Part shown: piece by piece, positions 36,287 through 47,841 of the stretch
Layout of the letters: the number at the start of each line of letters is the position of its first letter
Position numbering within the stretch: the first letter of the stretch is position 1
Origin: Arachnopeziza araneosa
Lineage: Eukaryota > Ascomycota > Leotiomycetes > Helotiales > Arachnopezizaceae
Reading direction: 5' to 3'
DNA length: 64,000 nt
Assembly (NCBI GenBank): GCA_003988855.1
Contig: QYAI01000006.1
Span: 62,001-126,000 of the forward strand
Program-made: the position numbers and the translations under genes
The notes under the pieces: model-generated
Databases searched by the model: none
Told to the model about the DNA's origin: nothing
What the model saw: the letters and a program-made list of their open reading frames with translations, nothing else

Positions 36287-37046
36287 TCAAGATCCACAAT
36301 AAAGCGGTCCACTCCCACACCATCCCCACTGACTGCAGCACAATCCCGGTGCACAAGGTCCAAAGGTACCACACTTATATACGTTAGCCTTCCTCTTCTC
36401 CACCCGATCCCATCTATCCATCCGTTTCGAAAACCCCCAACGACAGCAATAAACTCACAAGCGCGCCACAGACATCCTCTCACGCGGTAAAACTAAAGAA
36501 GGAAAGAGAGACAAGGATATTCATGGGTTAGACTTACGATCGGTGGTGTAGGCGAGGTCACGGGCGTCGTAGTTGAGGTCGTTGACGTGGTCGTCGTGGT
36601 AGGAGGGCAGAACCCGGCTCCAGAGCCACAGTACCCGTATTGAGAGCAGCAGAGACCCGGTGCACAGGTTCCTCCCACGCCACCAGCGCAGGATCCGGCT
36701 CTGTAATATCATCAGCACGGTTTCAACGCCGCTGTTTAGGTTGGCTTCTCAAAACACGGTCCATAGCCGGATTATGGAATTCGTTTATGGATTATTGGAG
36801 GTGGGTAATGTCTGAAGGGAGTTTTGAGGCCGAGAGGCAAGCAGGAAGGACTCACTGGCAGTAATCTGGTCCCGTTCCGCAGTAGTTGTACTGGCTGCAG
36901 CAGTAACCCGCGGCACAAGGAGCGGTTGCACAAGAGCCGAGTTGACGGTGCTCTAGAGATGGGATGATTGCTGTTCCTTGAGTGGGAGAGAGAAGGAGGG
37001 AGGTTAGGACGAAGGTGAAGAGGAATATCTGGTTGATTATATACAT
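36287..37046 (-). CDS. Secreted protein with three CBM18 (hevein-like) chitin-binding modules
   Basis: Three minus-strand exons, 37046-36856, 36700-36538 and 36373-36287, 146 residues. Exon 1 carries a signal peptide of about 24 residues and module 1 (CCSQYNYCGTGPDYC). Exon 2 carries module 2 (CCSQYGYCGSGAGFC) and a Thr/Pro-rich linker. Exon 3 carries module 3 (CCSQWGWCGSGPLYC) and the stop. Each module has the family's CCS-x-aromatic-x-aromatic-CG core and six cysteines. Intron 1 (155 bases) has GTGAGT and CAG; intron 2 (164 bases) has GTAAGT and a GCTAAC branch and is needed to reach module 3 in frame. No catalytic domain is present. Such proteins bind chitin and may shield the wall or act as host-interaction effectors; the role here is inferred. 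Confidence 0.85.
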
Positions 37047-38490
37047 AATGACACGAAGATATGTGCGTCTTGTTTATAAGTAGTCTGTGTATGAACTGAT
37101 TTGACTGAGAAACTCCCATCTGAGAGAGAATCGTCGCCAGCTTTATGTGTACTTCCCAACCTCCCCTCCATCGCCCAGCAACCCATAGCAAGGGGAGCAA
37201 CCACAGTAATACAACTGCATGAGATCAGCATTACGATCTTCCCGTCCTGGTGACCATACTCCAGATCCAGGTAGCGAGCCCTCGGCGACACACCACAAAT
37301 CAGGCGGCGCAAGAGCTGCTCTAATCCGCCGTATACAAAGTCTGGTGGTGCAGTATATACGAGATCGATCTTCAAAATGATCGTCATCAGGGTATTTATC
37401 GTCAGATACGGCGGCGGGGAAAGGGTTATAATGAGCGTTTTAAGAAGAGTTGAGCTTCTCGGTGGTTGGAGTACGAGTAGTCAGCGTATTGCAGGGACCG
37501 TCAACCTGGTAACAATCTTTCAAGACTCAGAAGGCGAAGGTCGAAAAAAAATTAAGAGGCTTCGTTGAATAGGATATTCTACATGGGAGAGGCTTAATAA
37601 CGGTCATGTAAATTAATCTATCAAAGAGGGATGCAGCCCTGGCAACCACAGATCGGGAACATGGGCTCGGTTAAACAAGACACCCCTTTACGCGACGCGA
37701 GGCTAGGTTGTGTTGACACGAGAATCGAGCCTGAAAAAAAAACACCAAAAACAAATCAATATCTGAAGAAAAAACCCCAGAGCTCTAAAAACAAATCCGT
37801 ACATCCCAGGAGCAAAAGAGTTCCCGGACACCATCAGGTCTCCTCGAGCCCCCGCTCGAGAAGATCACGTGTCCCGTAATCTCTACCAACGTAAGTAACG
37901 CAAGTTTGGATGATGTTAGAATAGGGAATTTTTCACTCTAAGCATCGACTGCGACTCTCGACTGGATTTGTGACCAGAAACCGCTATTTAAATATATATA
38001 TGGGTGGGGTGGGTAGGTCAGATGTGCTCGCAGGTGAATGTTAGCGGACAGGTCGGGTCTAGTGGCAAGTGAATTGGGAGGAGGTCAAGCCTCATAGTAA
38101 GTGAATTAGGAATTTAAGTTCCTGTTGACGTTTCCGAATGGCTACTGCATGATTGCAATCACTTTTAGTGCGAAGTGCGACAAAAAATGAGAGAGAAGTG
38201 TTGAAGGCAAGTTTTCAGGAAGAGAAGCCTTGGATAAACGGCTTTTCCTCCTTATCCGTCTGACTATGGTGTTGTCTTCTGTAATAAGAAGTACTCATTA
38301 GAACTTTTGCGACAAGTTTATGAGAAAATTTAATATGTCTAATGATATTAGGAGCCTTCCATTTATTTACCTCTTTTGCTTCGAATTCATGTCATAATCC
38401 GGAAAAATCCTGCCACAGGCATATTCTCACTTCGATCCTCTCGAATAGCCCTCTATGATGCTTCTCTATATCCTGCAATTCTTCCTCTCA
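37047..38490. other. Spacer upstream of the CBM18 gene
   Basis: About 1.4 kb with no convincing gene. It holds a TCACGTGT site at 37865-37872, an A-rich stretch at 37733-37800, and an imperfect repeat of AGTGAATTRGGA units at about 38066 and 38099. Confidence 0.45.
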
Positions 38491-38730
38491 GAAAATCTTC
38501 GGCCTATACTCATCTAGCGGTTCGTAACGAGCTTGATGCTTGGCGACCTCTCTTTCATCAACGCTCCGAAAAATTTCCTGCATCCCCTGCGACCAGGATT
38601 GTTTATCAAGCAAATCTTTGATCTGTGTTGGACTCAGGCCGGTGGCATCGATGATGTTGCGTTTGTCATCGAAAGACCGCAAGACACCGTCTCCGCCCAG
38701 CTCCCAGCAGCCCTCGTCTGAGGACTTCAT
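38488..38730 (-). CDS. Small hypothetical protein, 80 residues
   Basis: An open frame from ATG 38730 to a stop at 38488. The sequence is charged and protein-like: GCWELGGDGVLRSFDDK, then IIDATGLSPTQIKDLLDKQ, then an Arg/Glu-rich helix-like C-terminus. There is no signal peptide or membrane segment. I recognise no family with certainty. It may be a small gene or the last exon of a decayed one, as nothing coding precedes it. Confidence 0.35.
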   Translation of the reverse strand: MKSSDEGCWELGGDGVLRSFDDKRNIIDATGLSPTQIKDLLDKQSWSQGMQEIFRSVDEREVAKHQARYEPLDEYRPKIF

Positions 38731-39017
38731 CGATTCCACGATTCAAGTTCGTCAGAGGCTATATGCTACCGTTCGTGAGTCTGGTTCTTAATGTTAAGCA
38801 AATTGGAATATATCTTGAGAAAACCTTTTTTATTCAGTGTACTTTTTCCCACCTAAATATATCACCTCCCAGATTCTTTCTCCAGATGCAATCCCTTATG
38901 ACCCGCCATATTGATACCCAAATGCATTCGTCTACCGTAGACAGACAACCCAAACGCCGAACCCATGCTCCCATAATCCCGTAAATACAAGTAGAAAGAG
39001 ATCGCAAGATCACACGC

Positions 39018-40517
39018 TTATCTATCCATAATCATAAACACGCTTCCCCCCACAACGCTACTCAACACCGCTAGTGTCAAGAAGCCGGCACTAACTTTCT
39101 CCGATATCGTTGCTGGTTTTATTTGCACCATTTGATCCTCTGGTTTGGTTAATCCGGCACCAGAATCGCCCACACTCGTTCCACCAGTGGAGTTCGTTAA
39201 TGGTGCCTGGAGAGTTACGCCCTTAACTTGCACCAAACTGCTCTGTACCACAGCTAACGCGCTCATTTGTTGTCCCACTCCCATATTTCCATCAAACGCA
39301 CCTCCCCATTTGAAGCCACACATAGTTCCCGAGTTACCTCCAGTGCACACTGATGAGGCTGCTGGAGCAGAAGTAGCAAGTATTGGTTGGATTGCGGATG
39401 CTGTGAAAGGGGCGATGATTGAGGTTTGCGCTAGCCATGAGGACAAATAAGCTTTAAATGACAACTGGTCAGTGTCGCAAGTTCCTGCGTCTTCGCATGC
39501 TTGTTCTTTCATCACGTTATTATCGAAGAAAATCTTGGTGTTGCCGAGAAGACCTTGCGTGCGGGTCTTCCAGGTATCACTGCCCTCAGACTGATGATTG
39601 TTAGTACTAGTTCTTTATAGGGAGTATGAAAACCTTACGTAGTTATACATGTTTGCAGCTCCATGCAAGTAAATGCCAGCATTGTATGTCCATTGAAGTT
39701 TATCGACTGTAGTGCAGTTTGTCGTGTCCGAAGATCCATCGTAAATGTTATAACTTGAATCGATCAACCCAATCGAATTCTCCCAATCCCAAACCTTCTC
39801 TGCCCACTGAGCATAAGTGTCATTTCCAGTATACCTCGCCAATCTAGCACCCAGATTGAATAAACATCCGTTCGCAATGCTGTTCTTGTATGTGAATCCA
39901 TTGTTGAACGTGAAAATCTGCCATCGTAATCCACCGCCGCATGTTGATGTGTCCCACCTCGAGGCCAACTCGTTAAACACAGCCTGTGCTAACGCGAGCC
40001 ATTGTGGCTTGCCTTTAGGTGGATTCGGGAAGTTCGTCTCCGCCGCTAACATTGCTGCCATTCCCCAAAAGCCTTGATCATCATTTCCCTCGTCTTTTGT
40101 CTGATTCGGAGGCATGTAGTCATTATTATCTCCGGTCTGAAAGAGAAGTGCCTGTGATATGACATCATTGTACGAAGTATCTCCGGTAAGGTGCCAGTAG
40201 TCGACCATAGTCATGAACATCCCACCAGCTTCCCACCAGAAATAAGGCTGTGGTAAGAGTCCTGGAGTATTGCCCTACTTAAGGTTAGATTTCGGTGAAG
40301 ATCAACTGCGGGTTACATACCGTGGTGTTGCCATTGTAGAAGCCCATCAAACCGTGGGCTAATGTGCTTGCCGTAGACTTGATCGAGTCTAAAATATTAG
40401 CTTTTCGATCTCTGTTCCTACTAAGGTGTGATACATACCAGCAGACGTTACGTCAACAGTGATGGCGGTGGTAGCTGATGCTAAAAGCGCTGGCCATAGT
40501 AGATTCGAAATCCTCAT
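39018..40517 (-). CDS. GH76 mannan endo-1,6-alpha-mannosidase, DFG5/DCW1 type (copy 2)
   Basis: Four minus-strand exons, 40517-40439, 40388-40321, 40274-39639 and 39590-39018, 451 residues. Three introns of 46-50 bases have GT...AG ends, and each join restores family sequence ([15 protein letters not shown] then SEGSDTW). It has a signal peptide of about 18 residues, the catalytic [17 protein letters not shown], and a hydrophobic C-terminal tail fitting GPI attachment. It is clearly paralogous to the GH76 gene at 4968-6419: the first intron sits after DVTSA/D versus DLGST/D, the same relative position, while the third is unique to this copy. Likely role as for copy 1: wall incorporation of GPI mannoproteins. 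Confidence 0.92.
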
Positions 40518-41882
40518 TATGTATTACGTATGAAATTTGTTGTCGGAAGGAGTATATCTTCGTGAAGATTGATGCCCAAGGTGCTCAACCGATTAGTTGG
40601 CGCTATAAGATCGCGCAAGAAGCTATTCAAAGGAAAAACGACTGAGAGTCCTGTCAAAGGCGCCGAGGATGGAATGCGAATGAATGATTGAAAATGGAGA
40701 AGAAAGATGGTAGGCCTAGCTACCAGAAATAGAATGATGAGATGCGTAAGAATTAAGCTCGTAAAGAATGGGAAGTTTAGATGACAGAACGTGCAGATGG
40801 GGAGGCGAATAGCGAGGGGTGAGTAAGAAGACGCAAGCCTTCGGCGGCCGACGGAGGGATGATTATTGAAACAAGCCTGCTCATTTTGCGAAAACCACTT
40901 GGGTTTCTTGAGTACGAGTTCTGTGGATGAAAACGTCTTTCGCAGGGGGTTGTGGAGTGGCCAACACGAGGTGTGAAACTCGTGAAGTCTCATTCTGACA
41001 TAACTGACACAGCCCCTCGGACCTGCCTTTGGGCCATCCTTTCCGTATTCTGCGAGGCAGTGCTCGATTACCGCTGAATTGCGACCTTGAAGTATTAAAG
41101 AATGATATCATGAAGGTGAAGAGAGGTTTTATCCAGTGCATTGCAATTAAACTTGCAAAGGTGTTTGGTGAAGACCACCAATGATGATACATGCGGGTCC
41201 AGGCACCTCCCGACGGTTGTGATTCACGTGACTATTCTTAATAAGCAGTCTAAAAATAAAATATATCTTCGTCTAATGTTTCTCTGGCTTCGAGAAGTCT
41301 CTCAACCAAAATAAAACCATCCATAATAAGCTCGCAAATTATAATGCTTCATCGTTGAAGTCTTCTTAAAATTAACATCAAACCAACAACGGTTATACTG
41401 AGATCTCGAACGACGAAATCACTTAGCTAATAGCGAACAAAGATAATGCCACTGCTAATTCATTCTGCGGGTAGAGGCAACCAGACGGATACTGGGTCTG
41501 CCGTACCAAGAGCCGCCTTTCATATTGTATGAAATCGCGTGGGTTTAGAAACAGTGGATAAAGTTAAGTAAGTTTGCTGGTTGCCAAAAGTAAATAAATC
41601 TCGCTTAGGACATGGTTGCCAAAAAATCCCCAAAAAAATAAAACATAAAAATCAACCACTCTGCCAAAAGTAAGGCTCAAAATGGCAAAACTGTAGGAAG
41701 ACAGAAACCCAGCCAGTCGTAGAGGCTTAGATTTTTTCCGGAGTGGCGCTACCCGCCGGGTAGATATGGCGTTGGAGGCTGGGCTGTTGTTGCTGGAATA
41801 TCGCAGCCCAGGGAGAGGACACCCTTTCGGGTGCTGAGTTAGGCTGTGGTTGCTGGGATGTTGCAGCCTATGGAGGGAGGGG

Positions 41883-41990
41883 GGACCCGTGTACCTAAAG
41901 AGGAGGAATGGGTATGTTGGCGTGTGAAGAGGGTCGGACCCGTGTACCTAAAGAGAGGAGTGGGTGTTTTGGCGTGTTGGCGATGACCGA
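41883..41990. repeat. Two-copy direct repeat, 53-base period
   Basis: GGACCCGTGTACCTAAAGAG starts at 41883 and again at 41936. Each copy continues with AGGAGTGGG-like sequence and then GGCGTGT. Just upstream a second pair (GCTGTTGTTGCTGG near 41790 and GCTGTGGTTGCTGG near 41843) shows the same periodicity. They may be decayed mobile-element termini or a minisatellite. Confidence 0.6.
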
Positions 41991-42161
41991 AACTGACTTA
42001 TTTAATATTATATACCTGCTAGAGGTAAGGCTGAAGAAGCGGAGGATAACGGCGGCGGCGCGCCTACAAAAAATACCGACCTTCGACTCTGCAATCTGCG
42101 AATTCACCCAAGTAGTTCCTGGATAATGATTACCCAGTTAACCCGACTCTTCTAGGTAACA
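41975..42161. mobile_element. Possible solo LTR or retroelement remnant
   Basis: The interval begins TGTTGG and ends TAACA, as LTRs often do, and contains a TATA-like TTATATA and a GC-rich stretch. No target-site duplication flanks it, and no reverse transcriptase or integrase fragment was found nearby, so the call is weak. Confidence 0.2.
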
Positions 42162-43294
42162 AATTTAGCTAGTACTCTGCTACATACACATTGAGAAAGC
42201 ACTGGGAGTTGAAAACTCAAAGAGAGCTGGTTCCAATTTCCTAACATCTGAGGTTGGTATCAAATAGCATGTCTCTTCTGCTCAGGTCGAAAATAGAAAT
42301 AAAGCACAAAGCAGCCCTTCCACATGTAATAACGCGTCTCCTACAGCAATTGTAATTAATGAAAATTGGTGCAAGCAAGTCATATCACAAATTTTCATAT
42401 CAACTTCAGATCCGGCAAAACTCCAACACATCTCTTTCGAGGCATGTTATAGAAAAAACTTCTGGGTCTTTTTTTGAAGTTTGGCGATTGGTGGCCAGTC
42501 GATCTCGAGGTTCCCCAGCTAGGGACTCTGCTCTGCTACAAATGAGTAACTAATAGTTCCTCTTGTATTATCCAAGCTCTTGTTCACTTGCACAGCGAGT
42601 TGTTTCTCCGTTACCTGAGCCTCCGTAGAACTTGAGTCTTAGCCGAAAGATACAAAGTCCTCGTAGATGCATCAGTATTCAGATACTCAGTAGCAAAGAG
42701 GAATGCAAATGCAGTAACACTTGCACAGTACATGCTGATTTTTGGATGACTATATCACCTCATATGTTCGTAGACTTTCTACACCTTATTCTACATCTTC
42801 TTTTTGCGAAAAAAAATCTAGGCTTTCAATTCAGAGGACGTAAAGTGTCGAGTTGGTGTAGCTAACTATTCTATATATCATCAGATTGCACATTGGCAGA
42901 ATCACCTCAGGGACCTCGAACCAACATTGAGTCACTTAAATCTAGTAATTTATCACACCAAGTTTCAATGACAAGGATGAGACAGTATCAGTGGAGGAAT
43001 CGTGTTCTAGAATTATCCCTCGAGAATACCTCATCGTGTAATTTTAAACTCGATGTCGAAATGAACCTTGACCCGAAAGATCACGACTCAAATCCCGTTT
43101 CGCTGTTTATCATGCGGAGACAGAGACAAAAATCTACTAGTAAATATTCACTCCCCAGAAGTTTACTCGAGGTCAGAACAAGCTCTACCTAGTACCTTCC
43201 TCGGATCGCAAAAGTGGGGTCTTATGAATTGCATCATAGAGTTCTTCAATTGCCATCCGTTAATACCAGACCTCATCCAAACCGAGAAGGAATC

Positions 43295-44523
43295 ATGCCT
43301 TCAAAAACAGACCAAGTCACGGTCCCAGAAAGAATCTCCCTTTCGGGCACACCAAAAGAAGTACCCTTACCTTCTTCTCCATGCATTTACATACTGACCT
43401 CCTCCAGATCGGCCTCAAACATGGTGCATTTCTGTCAGCCAAAATAAAATCCCAAATCGTCATCTACACCGCCATGTTCAAACAAACCTCTACCCTCCAA
43501 TGGGAAGATGTTCTCTCCATCGCCTCGGCCTATGCTGAAACAATCCAGCGGCTTACGCCAGACATTTACTCCGAGATGCTCGGGATAGCAGAGGGAGCTG
43601 AAGTCTCGATCCTCGACATCATAGCCCTGAACTGCAGGAGTGAGATTGCGTTGGGGTTATTCTCTGATGGGTGCACAGCCTTGGGGTGGAAGCAGAAAGC
43701 GAGGTTCGGGGAGGAGGAAGGAGAGGGAGATGTAGTTTTGGCTCAGAACTGGGATTGGACTAGCAAAGTGAAGGAGAATCTCGTGTTCATGAGTATTGAG
43801 CAGATCGGGAAACCGAGGATCTGGATGGTTACTGAGGTGAGTTCTCATTCTGTTTTAAGATAAATCGAAGAGACTCGTGATGATAGATGATTCTAGGCTG
43901 GCATCGTTGGAAAAATCGGGTTCAACTCCTCCTCGGTTGGGACGAATTTAAATGCCATCCGTGCGAAGCCAACAGATTCAAGCAAGCTGCCAATTCATGT
44001 AGCACTCCGAGTATGTCTCGAATCTAACAGTGCCGCTTCTGCATTACAACGGCTTGAAGCATTGGGAGGCGTGGCGTCATCTTGTCATATCCTGATCGCA
44101 GACCCATCAGGACCCATAGGGATGGAGCTCTCACCGAACGGAAATTGCTACCTCTCTCCCAATGAGCGGGGAATTGTATGCCACACGAACCACTTTATTG
44201 AGAACCGATACGTGACCGAGCCAACATGGTTAAGTGGAAGTCCGGTGCGTTTGGAGCGTATCCAGCAGCTGGCTAGAGAATTGGATGAGGGGAGGAAGGC
44301 AGTCACAGGCTCAGCGCTCAGAGGAAAGATTTTCTCAGATTCACTTAACGCTCCCCAGGCAATTTGCTGCGATGAAGATCCCGAGCGTCCTATCGAGAGC
44401 AGGAGTAGTACGCTGTTTAACATCGTGATGCGGTTTTCGGCTCTCCGAAAACCGAGTGCGGAGGTTGTCTGGGGAAAGCCTGGATCACTTGAGGCAGGTT
44501 CTGTTTTGACAATGCCTTGGTAG
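43295..44523 (+). CDS. C45-family Ntn hydrolase, isopenicillin-N acyltransferase-like
   Basis: Three exons, 43295-43360, 43408-43836 and 43897-44523, 373 residues. Intron 1 (47 bases, TACTGAC branch) joins SLSGTPKE to IGLKHGAFLSAKI; intron 2 (60 bases) joins MVTE to AGIVGKIGFN. The family is made as a precursor that cuts itself before a Cys. Here that is Gly110-Cys111 in DGCTALGW, close to the known position 103 in Penicillium IAT. Downstream blocks GGVASSCHILIADPSG and HTNHFI are family-typical. IAT swaps the side chain of isopenicillin N; relatives without penicillin clusters hydrolyse or transfer unknown amides. No penicillin genes lie nearby, and the C-terminus (TMPW) lacks the peroxisomal signal of true IAT, so the substrate is unknown. 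Confidence 0.88.
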
Positions 44524-45128
44524 GCAGTGCCAAAATCTCTGAGGATACAGGTTGAGATTTTAATCGTGAGAAGATGGACGACCAAGGAAAGCAGATAAAG
44601 GTTTAACAATGATGTAACAAAATCAAAGTCATGAAGATTTAAACCATTTGTAGCGTGCTAGATATCCCAAGTAATTCAGCGACTTAACTACATTAGAAGT
44701 CAATAATATCAAGAGGTTAATGTTACTGTGTACAATAGGTTTTTAAGAGTGATCTGTCTAAAATTGGCTTAAACGTGGGTAATGACCTAGGATCAGCAAG
44801 AGTGTTTTGCTAAGAGCCTCGAGCTAGCGCCACTTCTGGCGAAGTTTTAGATACCATCACATATATGTGACACTCCTTGAGCTTCGATAAACATCCATGA
44901 TTGTAACGCTAATGCATTATTGTTTGTAAGTACTCCAAAAGAAGCAAAAAGAGGACTACTCTATAACCTGCCCTGCTGTAAAGAAGGTTTAGCCGGGCGG
45001 TATCGTGTTTTAGATTGCAAATTTGTAGGAAATACTAGTGCCGCAAAACGTCGTTTCCAGAAAACGCAATTTGGATTTTGTATCTAGTTGTAAGAAAGCT
45101 CTAACATAGACTCGACGGCTGTCTGTTA
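44524..45128. other. Convergent 3' spacer
   Basis: About 600 bases of AT-rich sequence between converging stops, no gene or RNA seen. Confidence 0.5.
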
Positions 45129-46108
45129 TCAGAAATTCTCGATCTGTCCTAACATACTCACCGTACCATAGCCATCAACAATTCTCACATCAGATACCTT
45201 ATCAACCTCCTCATCAATTATCACACGATATTTTTCACCTGCATAAAGCGGACTCGTTGCGCGATACCTTACCTTCTTTGGTGTTTTTGACGTTGATAAA
45301 CCCCGAATATCTCTCCAGAAGTTAACCATAATTACAAGGTTCAGCGGTCCATGAACGACTAGATCCCGGTGCCCTTCCACATTCTCGCACCATTCCTTAT
45401 TGTAATGTATTTTATGTCCATTAAAGGTGAGGGCGGAGAAGCGGAAGAGCGTGACAGGTGTCTGGATAAAATCTTGGAAATATCTGCCTTGCGGGAGAGG
45501 GACTTCTGGCGGTCGAGGGGTAGGAGATCTGGGAATTGTGATTGCTGGACGAAAGATCCAGTTTCTTGAAGATAAACAAATTAGCTCGATGTATCAGAAA
45601 CTTTCCTGTCCTACCTCTGATCGATCAAGGCAACCCCATGTTCATTCTCGAACTTCTTCTCGACACCAACTACGACCATTTCCTCACCAGTCCTGGTCAC
45701 CTTTCCCACCGACGAGATTAATCTGGTGGTTTCTGTGATTTCTTGTCCGACTCGTAACACATTTTTTTCTGCACCCATCCATTCCAGTTCTCCGCCGGCC
45801 CACATCCTCCGCGTGAACGGTTTGGGCGGGGTGAACGATGTGTCGGTGCCATCCAGCCCCAAGTCGTCTTCCAGCTGGGATGGGTTGAAGTATGCTAGAT
45901 GATAGCATGCTGGGAGCGGCGTGCCACACCTCGGCAAGGTTGTGGAAAGCTCAGGGCGCGAGAGCGTCGCAGAGAGGCGCTGCAGCTGGTTTGCATCCAG
46001 GAGCTGTGTCTGCGCCAAGGGAGGGAGAGATTGTGCTTTCGACAGAAAGTGAGCAGCAGTTAAGGATGCAGAGCTGGTGGTGTAGAGACGGTGGAGTTTC
46101 ACAGGCAT
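45129..46108 (-). CDS. HTD2: Mitochondrial 3-hydroxyacyl-thioester dehydratase
   Basis: Two minus-strand exons, 46108-45615 and 45564-45129, 309 residues; the 50-base intron (GTAGGA donor) joins ALIDQR to NWIFRPAI. The N-terminus has a presequence-like, basic Ser/Thr-rich start. Features: RRMWAGGELEW, the hot-dog-fold core FSALTFNGHKIHYN (HxxxxN near the catalytic His), and VVHGPLNLV. It dehydrates 3-hydroxyacyl-ACP in mitochondrial type II fatty acid synthesis, which feeds lipoic acid. A GTGAGT inside the last codons (near 45160) could allow an alternative 3' end, but the plain reading (GYGTVSM then stop) already matches the family's end. Confidence 0.92.
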
Positions 46109-46733
46109 GTTGAGGCTCGAGAGTAGCGCCAGCGGGACTGCTCTTGTTGTTTGATGGCCTCATGAGCCTCAAACATGGCGGGGGGTCGTTTTGTTTTGTT
46201 TCCGAGCGAGCAAGCACCGTCTTTCCGTCTGATGTGGACCCCCTGCCACGCCCCTATATTAAGCTTCCTGCGACACACCTCTCCTGAACCAGGCATCCTG
46301 GCACCACCAACGGTAAGCGAGCCTCTTCAAACGTCAGTCCTTTCTTCTACATCCGAAACTGTCACAGAATTGAAACCAGACGAACATACGAAACTTTCTC
46401 ATGAGACGAAGATCATGTCACTCTACGAAATGGGCCAATAACTGAGTGCAATAATAGTCCTAATTCGAGATGTCTCTCGGGAAAGACTAACTTTTATCGT
46501 ACAATGCCATATCCTAAACTCCGCATCCGCAACGACTCCCGCCAACTCTCGACTCCAAAAAGGGTCATCACAGGTAGAACTCGCGTAAACAAAAACCCTC
46601 AGTCAAACATTACACAAGAAGAAGCATCTCTGCCGCCCCTCGCGCGAGTACAACCAACCCTAGAATTCCAAAATAGCCTCCTCCATGCATTAAAATCTTG
46701 TAAGCAAGAAGGGTTAATCTCATGAAGTGGAGC
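46109..46733. other. Spacer with weak small frames
   Basis: About 620 bases between divergent HTD2 and the Myb-like gene. Frames at 46175-46441 and 46504-46725 are short and unrecognised; the second stops 8 bases from the opposing gene's stop. Confidence 0.4.
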
Positions 46734-47841
46734 TCATTCCATTCTCTGGTTCATGTCGGCCATGACAACTTCTCGTGACTCTCGTCGCTCTTCCAAGCGC
46801 TTGATCAATTCTCTCTCCTTTGGACTGCGTGGGCTGGCATCCTGAGAGTTGTTAGTCCTTGCTAGTAGCCGTTCTGATATTACTTACAATACCCAATAAG
46901 GCAGAGATGCTGGTCGCACTGGTCTTGTTCTCCTGGACAGGGGTTGGCAACTGGTGCATAGGCTTCACGTTGTATTGCTGATAGGTGCCGCTGCGAATCG
47001 CGTGGCTATCGGGTGAAACACAAGGGGTGGGAGGTGCATTGGTTGCAATGCCTCGCTTCCAGGCCTCCTCGAGGAGGAACGGTGAAGCACCAGACCCGTA
47101 TTCGGCAGCAATGACGCCCCAGAATGACGCTCGGTGTGCTTCGTAGATGTGGCGAAGACGTTCTTTGTCGACGTTTGACACGCTCAACTGGCTGGTAGCA
47201 ACGTCACAATCAAGACGAAGAGATGGCTGAGCGGCTGAGTCGGAAAGAGCGCGGCGGGGCGGGGATGGCTTGGGAAGGATAGCAATTGGGTGGCCGAGGG
47301 TTCGTTGCTGACTGCTTGAATCCTGGTGGGTAAGGAGAGATGCAGCTGAAGGAAGCTGGACGCTCTGGGGCGAGACGGGAGAATAGCTATATTGCGGTGG
47401 GGTCTGAGGGTTCATATGGCCGTTCTCGTGGATTGGAGATGGCATGGAGTGTGGCATGATGGGAGAGTGGACCGCCGAGCCATTGCTAGAAGCAACAGAG
47501 TTTGTTCTCTTGCGGCGATTGCTGCCATGAGACAGTTGGTGGTAGTGGAGGCGGCATGCCAACTCAGTCTTTTTCAGGTGAGCTGCGATGTGCTTGTATG
47601 GCATCTTCTGAAGACGTGTCTGAAGGAGGTAAACTTCCTGTGGAATCGGTTAGCGTCTGGTTGAGAGAGTCGGGAGGGTCATCCATACCTCATCTTCGCT
47701 CCATGCTCTTCCTCCACCGGTCGAGGCTTGCTTCCTGTTCTTCTGCACTCCGTAATCGTGTCGATTGACTGCATCTATCGAGGCATAGCTGGGTTGTGCC
47801 GCGTGAACGGCGGTATTCATCTGGTTCGTCGGGGAAGACAT
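46734..47841 (-). CDS. Myb/SANT-like domain protein
   Basis: Three minus-strand exons, 47841-47689, 47637-46888 and 46841-46734, 336 residues. Intron 1 (51 bases) splits the DNA-binding domain: GGRAWSEDE joins EVYLLQTRLQKMPYKHIAAHL, then CRLHYHQLSHG, a Trp-poor single Myb repeat of about residues 45-90. A Ser/Pro/Gln/His-rich middle, a predicted helical block ERLRHIYEAHRASFWGVIA with AEYGSG, and a charged C-terminal helix (SPRSPKERELIKRLEER) follow after a 46-base intron. Likely a nuclear transcriptional regulator of the fungal single-Myb type. Target unknown. It diverges across 5.4 kb from another Myb/SANT gene. Confidence 0.82.

Larger units (their letters stand above)
40518..43294. other. 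Repeat-bearing spacer
   Basis: About 2.8 kb without a credible gene. TCACGTGA at 41224-41231. The segment 41760-42161 is unlike its AT-rich surroundings: GC-rich, with internal repeats and a possible LTR-like end, listed separately. From 42170 to 43290 only short unrecognised frames are seen. Confidence 0.45.

Noticed and set aside
36268..36483. Frame on the minus strand between CBM18 exons 2 and 3
   Set aside because: It has no cysteine pattern and overlaps module 3 in another frame; the family pattern requires the spliced reading instead.
46504..46725. 73-residue plus-strand frame next to the Myb-like gene
   Set aside because: No motif or splice support; stops 8 bases from an opposing stop. 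Possible but unsupported.
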